Part shown: in pieces, positions 61,121 through 64,000 of the stretch
Position numbering within the stretch: the stretch's first letter is position 1
Layout of the letters: the number at the start of each line of letters is the position of its first letter
Origin: Paraburkholderia xenovorans LB400
Lineage (GTDB): Bacteria; Pseudomonadota; Gammaproteobacteria; Burkholderiales; Burkholderiaceae
Assembly: GCF_000013645.1 (NCBI RefSeq)
Contig: NC_007951.1
Span: forward strand, 4,030,001-4,094,000
Direction of reading: 5' to 3'
Length of the DNA: 64,000 nucleotides
The notes under the pieces: model-generated
What the model was told of the DNA's origin: nothing
Seen by the model: the letters and a program-made list of their open reading frames with translations, nothing else
The model's database searches: none
Program-made: the position numbers and the translations under genes

Positions 61121-61972
61121 TCAGCCGAGCAGCACCTTCGCGTGATGCGCGAGATGATCCTCGATGAACGTGGAGATGAAATAGTAGCCGTGGTCGTACC
61201 CCGCGTGCCGGCGCAGCGTCAGCGGCTGACCCGCGGCCTGGCAGGCGGCTTCGAACACGTCCGGATTGAGTTGCTCCGCGAGGAACTGATCCGCGAGGCC
61301 CTGATCCACCAGAATCCCCTCCGCAAACTTGCGCGACGCCTGCGCGACCAGCTCGCTCGCGTCGTACTGCTTCCACGCTTCGCGGTCTGCGCCCAGATAA
61401 CCGCTGAACGCTTTCTCACCCCACGGGCAACGCGTCGGCGCGGCGATCGGCGCGAACGCCGATACCGACCGATAGATCTCCGGATTGCGCAGCGCCAGCA
61501 TCAACGCGCCGTGACCGCCCATCGAATGCCCGAAGATGCCGAGACGCGCGCCGTCTACCGGCAGATTCGCGAGCACCGTTTCGCGCAGTTCGTCACGCAC
61601 GTACGAGTACATGCGATAGTGCTGCGCCCACGGCTGCTGCGTGGCGTCGACGTAAAAGCCCGCGCCCACGCCGAAGTCCCACGCCGCGCTTTCACCCGGC
61701 ACGCCCGCACCGCGCGGACTGGTGTCCGGCGCGATGAGCGCAATGCCGTGCTGCGCCGCGAAGCGCTGCGCGCCGGCTTTGACCGGAAACGTCTCTTCCG
61801 TGCACGTGAGACCCGCGAGGTAGAACAGCGCGGGCACGTTCGCATTGGCCTGCAAGGCCTGCGGCGGTAGATAGATGGAGAAGCGCATCGGCAGGCCGAT
61901 GGTCTGCGAGTCGTGCCGATAGATGCGCTGCTCGCCGCCGTGACAGGCGTGCGACGACAGAAGTTCAAGCAT
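61121..61972 (-). CDS. fghA: S-formylglutathione hydrolase
   Basis: Hydrolyses S-formylglutathione to formate and glutathione. The 283-residue esterase-fold protein has the oxyanion segment FYLAGLTCTEETF, the nucleophile Ser in GHSMGGHGALMLALRNPEIYRSVSAFAPI, CPWGEKAFSGYLG, and the catalytic His in RRHAGYDHGYYFI. Two ATGs lie close together; the one at 61972 has AGGAG seven bases upstream, whereas that at 61978 abuts it. It follows the alcohol dehydrogenase by 29 bases in one operon. Confidence 0.96.
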   Translation of the reverse strand: MLELLSSHACHGGEQRIYRHDSQTIGLPMRFSIYLPPQALQANANVPALFYLAGLTCTEETFPVKAGAQRFAAQHGIALIAPDTSPRGAGVPGESAAWDFGVGAGFYVDATQQPWAQHYRMYSYVRDELRETVLANLPVDGARLGIFGHSMGGHGALMLALRNPEIYRSVSAFAPIAAPTRCPWGEKAFSGYLGADREAWKQYDASELVAQASRKFAEGILVDQGLADQFLAEQLNPDVFEAACQAAGQPLTLRRHAGYDHGYYFISTFIEDHLAHHAKVLLG

Positions 61973-62001
61973 CGCCATGCTCCTCGTTGTGCCGCATTGG
62001 A

Positions 62002-63108
62002 TTAGTACAGCACGACCGAGCGGATCGACTCGCCCTTCTTCATCAGATCGAAGCCTTCGTTGATGCGTTCGAGCGGCAGACGGTGCGTGATCAGGTCGTC
62101 GATATTGATCTTGCCTTCCATGTACCAGTCGACGATCTTCGGCACGTCCGTGCGTCCGCGCGCGCCGCCGAACGCCGAGCCTTTCCATTCGCGGCCCGTC
62201 ACCAGCTGGAACGGACGCGTGCTGATCTCCTCGCCCGCCGCCGCCACGCCGATGATGAACGACTGGCCCCAGCCCTTGTGCGTGCACTCCAGCGCCTGAC
62301 GCATCACCTTGGTGTTGCCGATGCACTCGAACGAATAGTCCGCGCCGCCATCAGTGAGTTGCACGATGTGATCGACCACGTTCTCCACTTCGGTCGGGTT
62401 GATGAAGTGCGTCATGCCGAACTTCTTCGCGAGTTCGACGCGGCCCGAATTGATGTCCACACCGATGATCCTGTCCGCGCCGACCATTTTGGCACCCTGG
62501 ATCACGTTCAGGCCGATGCCGCCGAGACCGAACACCACCACGTTCGCGCCGGCCTCGACCTTGGCCGAATACACGACCGCGCCCACGCCCGTCGTCACAC
62601 CGCAGCCGATGTAGCAGATCTTGTCGAAGGGCGCGTCTTCACGCACCTTGGCGACCGCGATTTCCGGCACGACGATGTAGTTCGAAAACGTGGACGTGCC
62701 CATGTAGTGGAACAAAGGCTTGCCGTCGATCGAGAAACGCGAGGTCGAGTCGGGCATCAGACCCTTGCCCTGCGTCGATCGGATTGCCTGACAGAGATTG
62801 GTCTTGCGCGACAGGCAGAACTTGCACTGCCGGCATTCCGGCGTGTAGAGCGGAATGACGTGGTCGCCCTTCTTCAGCGTGCCGACACCCGGCCCGGTGT
62901 CGACGATCACGCCCGCGCCTTCGTGGCCGAGAATCGCCGGGAAAATGCCTTCCGGATCCGCGCCGGAGAGCGTGTAGTAATCGGTATGGCAGATGCCCGT
63001 GGCCTTCACTTCGATCAGGACTTCACCGGCCCGCGGACCTTCCAGATCGACTTCCTCGATCGTCAACGGGGCGCCGGCTTTCCATGCGATTGCTGCTTTG
63101 GTCTTCAT
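62002..63108 (-). CDS. adhC: S-(hydroxymethyl)glutathione dehydrogenase (class III alcohol dehydrogenase)
   Basis: Zinc enzyme that oxidises the formaldehyde-glutathione adduct with NAD. The 368-residue protein has the catalytic zinc ligands in GICHTDYYTLSG, GHEGAG and CYIGCGVTTG, and the structural zinc cysteines in ECRQCKFCLSRKTNLCQ. VFGLGGIGLNVIQGAKMVGA binds NAD. The ATG at 63108 has AGGAG nine bases upstream. Together with fghA it forms the glutathione-dependent formaldehyde pathway. Confidence 0.96.
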   Translation of the reverse strand: MKTKAAIAWKAGAPLTIEEVDLEGPRAGEVLIEVKATGICHTDYYTLSGADPEGIFPAILGHEGAGVIVDTGPGVGTLKKGDHVIPLYTPECRQCKFCLSRKTNLCQAIRSTQGKGLMPDSTSRFSIDGKPLFHYMGTSTFSNYIVVPEIAVAKVREDAPFDKICYIGCGVTTGVGAVVYSAKVEAGANVVVFGLGGIGLNVIQGAKMVGADRIIGVDINSGRVELAKKFGMTHFINPTEVENVVDHIVQLTDGGADYSFECIGNTKVMRQALECTHKGWGQSFIIGVAAAGEEISTRPFQLVTGREWKGSAFGGARGRTDVPKIVDWYMEGKINIDDLITHRLPLERINEGFDLMKKGESIRSVVLY

Positions 63109-63334
63109 CGTGAATGCTCCTGTGAGTCTGTCAATGCAAGGCGCGTTGCGTGCCCGGAACCCCGCGGCGCGCACGTGCTGCGATTCGGTACTGCGGTTGA
63201 TGCGTGTGCCGCACCAGGGGCAAAGCCTGTTGCCGCCACCCGGCGCAGTGCGCCGAGCTACACGTTAGCGCGCGAAACACGTAATGGTATTGCAAAGTGC
63301 GTCACTGCATTGTCTGAACCTGATATGAAAACGC

Positions 63335-64000
63335 TCACCGCGAATGCGTGCCGTCGAACCATGTTTCGACGCGCCCATAGAGATCGAGAAAGCGCGCGTA
63401 GCGTTCGGCGAGCGCCGCATCGCCTCGCGGACCGGCGACACGCGTCGCGCCGGGCGCGAGCGCGGCGAGATCGCGCGCGTGCCAGTGCCCGCTCGCAAGG
63501 CCGCCGAGAATGGCCGCGCCGCGCGGCGCGGCGTTCGGACAATCGACCGCGTGCAGTTCGACGTTCAACGCATCGGCGAGCAACTGCCGCCAGTGCGCGT
63601 CGATGGAACCGCCGCCCGCCAGCTTCAATGCCGTCACCGTCGCGCCGCTCGCGCGAATCGCGTCGAGGCCGGCGCGCAACGAGAACGCGACGCCTTCGAA
63701 CGCGGCGCGCATCATCGTGCCGCGCGTGTGATCGAGGGCAAGGCCGAGCCAGCCGCCGCGCGCCATCGGGTTGAGCCAGGGCGTGCGTTCGCCCGTGAGA
63801 TAAGGCAGAAACGTGAGGCCCGACGCAGCCGTTGTGCTCGCGCCGGCTGCGTCGCCGAACGCGTCACGATACGCATCGGCCCATTCATACGACAGCCAGC
63901 CGCGTACCCGTTCGAGCGCAATGCCGACGTTCTGCATTGCCGCCATCCGGTACCAGTGGTCGCTCGCCGCCCGATAGCGATGCAAGCCTCTGGCCGCCGC
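63335..64000 (-). CDS. FGGY-family carbohydrate kinase, xylulokinase-like (N-terminus cut by window edge)
   Basis: The C-terminal 221 residues of an FGGY kinase, open to the end of the window. FLPYLTGERTPWLNPMARGGWLGLALDHTRGTMMRAAFEGVAFSLRAGLDAIR and LKLAGGGSIDAHWRQLLADALNVELHAVDCPNAAPRGAAILGGL are typical of the ATP-binding half. About half the protein is missing. It is a second kinase of this type beside xylB at 45523-47004 and is clearly divergent from it. Substrate unknown; pentulose kinase is the nearest guess. Confidence 0.88.
   Translation of the reverse strand, partial: AAARGLHRYRAASDHWYRMAAMQNVGIALERVRGWLSYEWADAYRDAFGDAAGASTTAASGLTFLPYLTGERTPWLNPMARGGWLGLALDHTRGTMMRAAFEGVAFSLRAGLDAIRASGATVTALKLAGGGSIDAHWRQLLADALNVELHAVDCPNAAPRGAAILGGLASGHWHARDLAALAPGATRVAGPRGDAALAERYARFLDLYGRVETWFDGTHSR

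Noticed and set aside
61987..63774. A 595-codon open frame antisense to the class III alcohol dehydrogenase
   Set aside because: It crosses a gene boundary, its composition is Arg/His/Ala-rich, and the opposite strand encodes two complete enzymes.
1..64000. CRISPR arrays, rRNA and tRNA genes, riboswitches
   Set aside because: I saw no regularly spaced repeats, no ribosomal RNA sequence, no complete tRNA fold and no recognisable riboswitch core on reading through. A covariance-model scan would be the decisive test.

Overview
The window looks like chromosomal DNA of a Burkholderiaceae member, most likely Paraburkholderia or a close Burkholderia relative. The evidence is the high GC content, strong G/C third-position bias and gene order such as lpxK-Trm112-kdsB-adk, murJ-rpsT, argF-argG, queG/tsaE-amiC and kynR/kynBUA. 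There is no rRNA, tRNA, CRISPR array, transposase or recognisable prophage. One tyrosine recombinase is present and it is housekeeping XerD.

Positions 1-39,233 are mostly housekeeping. Oxidative defence comes first (katG, cut by the window edge; two tandem DUF190 genes; sodB). Then come xseA, the lipid A/Kdo/adenylate block (lpxK, a Trm112-like gene, kdsB, adk), an SDR, a SirB1-like gene with murJ, rpsT, arginine synthesis (argF, argG), murB, yajQ, plsY, a YbaK deacylase, an acyl-CoA synthetase, xerD-ogt, queG, tsaE-amiC, an EamA permease, a pirin, cnoX, tcdA, pdxH, cfa, a DUF72 gene, msrA, a flavin reductase and the kynurenine pathway with its regulator kynR.

Positions 39,400-57,600 are a sugar-alcohol locus with foreign-looking insertions. 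A polyol dehydrogenase (D-arabinitol type), xylulokinase and a SorC-type regulator run rightward. A sorbitol-type SDR, an ABC sugar importer, a HAD phosphatase and the transport ATPase run leftward. The two promoters, 13.7 kb apart, share a 31-bp element with 27 identical positions, so one regulator probably controls both. Next to this sits a 934-residue protein with a cholera-toxin-A-like ADP-ribosyltransferase domain. Between the ATPase gene and its probable former neighbour (DUF1330) lies a cassette holding a Ser-rich 193-residue protein and a Tat-type cholesterol oxidase. The cassette is flanked by a second, about 91 percent identical copy of the ATPase 3' end. Both insertions encode proteins that would act on eukaryotic targets.

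Positions 57,700-64,000 hold a zinc uptake operon (zur-znuACB, with a His-rich tail on ZnuC), glutathione-dependent formaldehyde oxidation (class III alcohol dehydrogenase and S-formylglutathione hydrolase) and the 3' part of a second FGGY sugar kinase, cut by the window edge.
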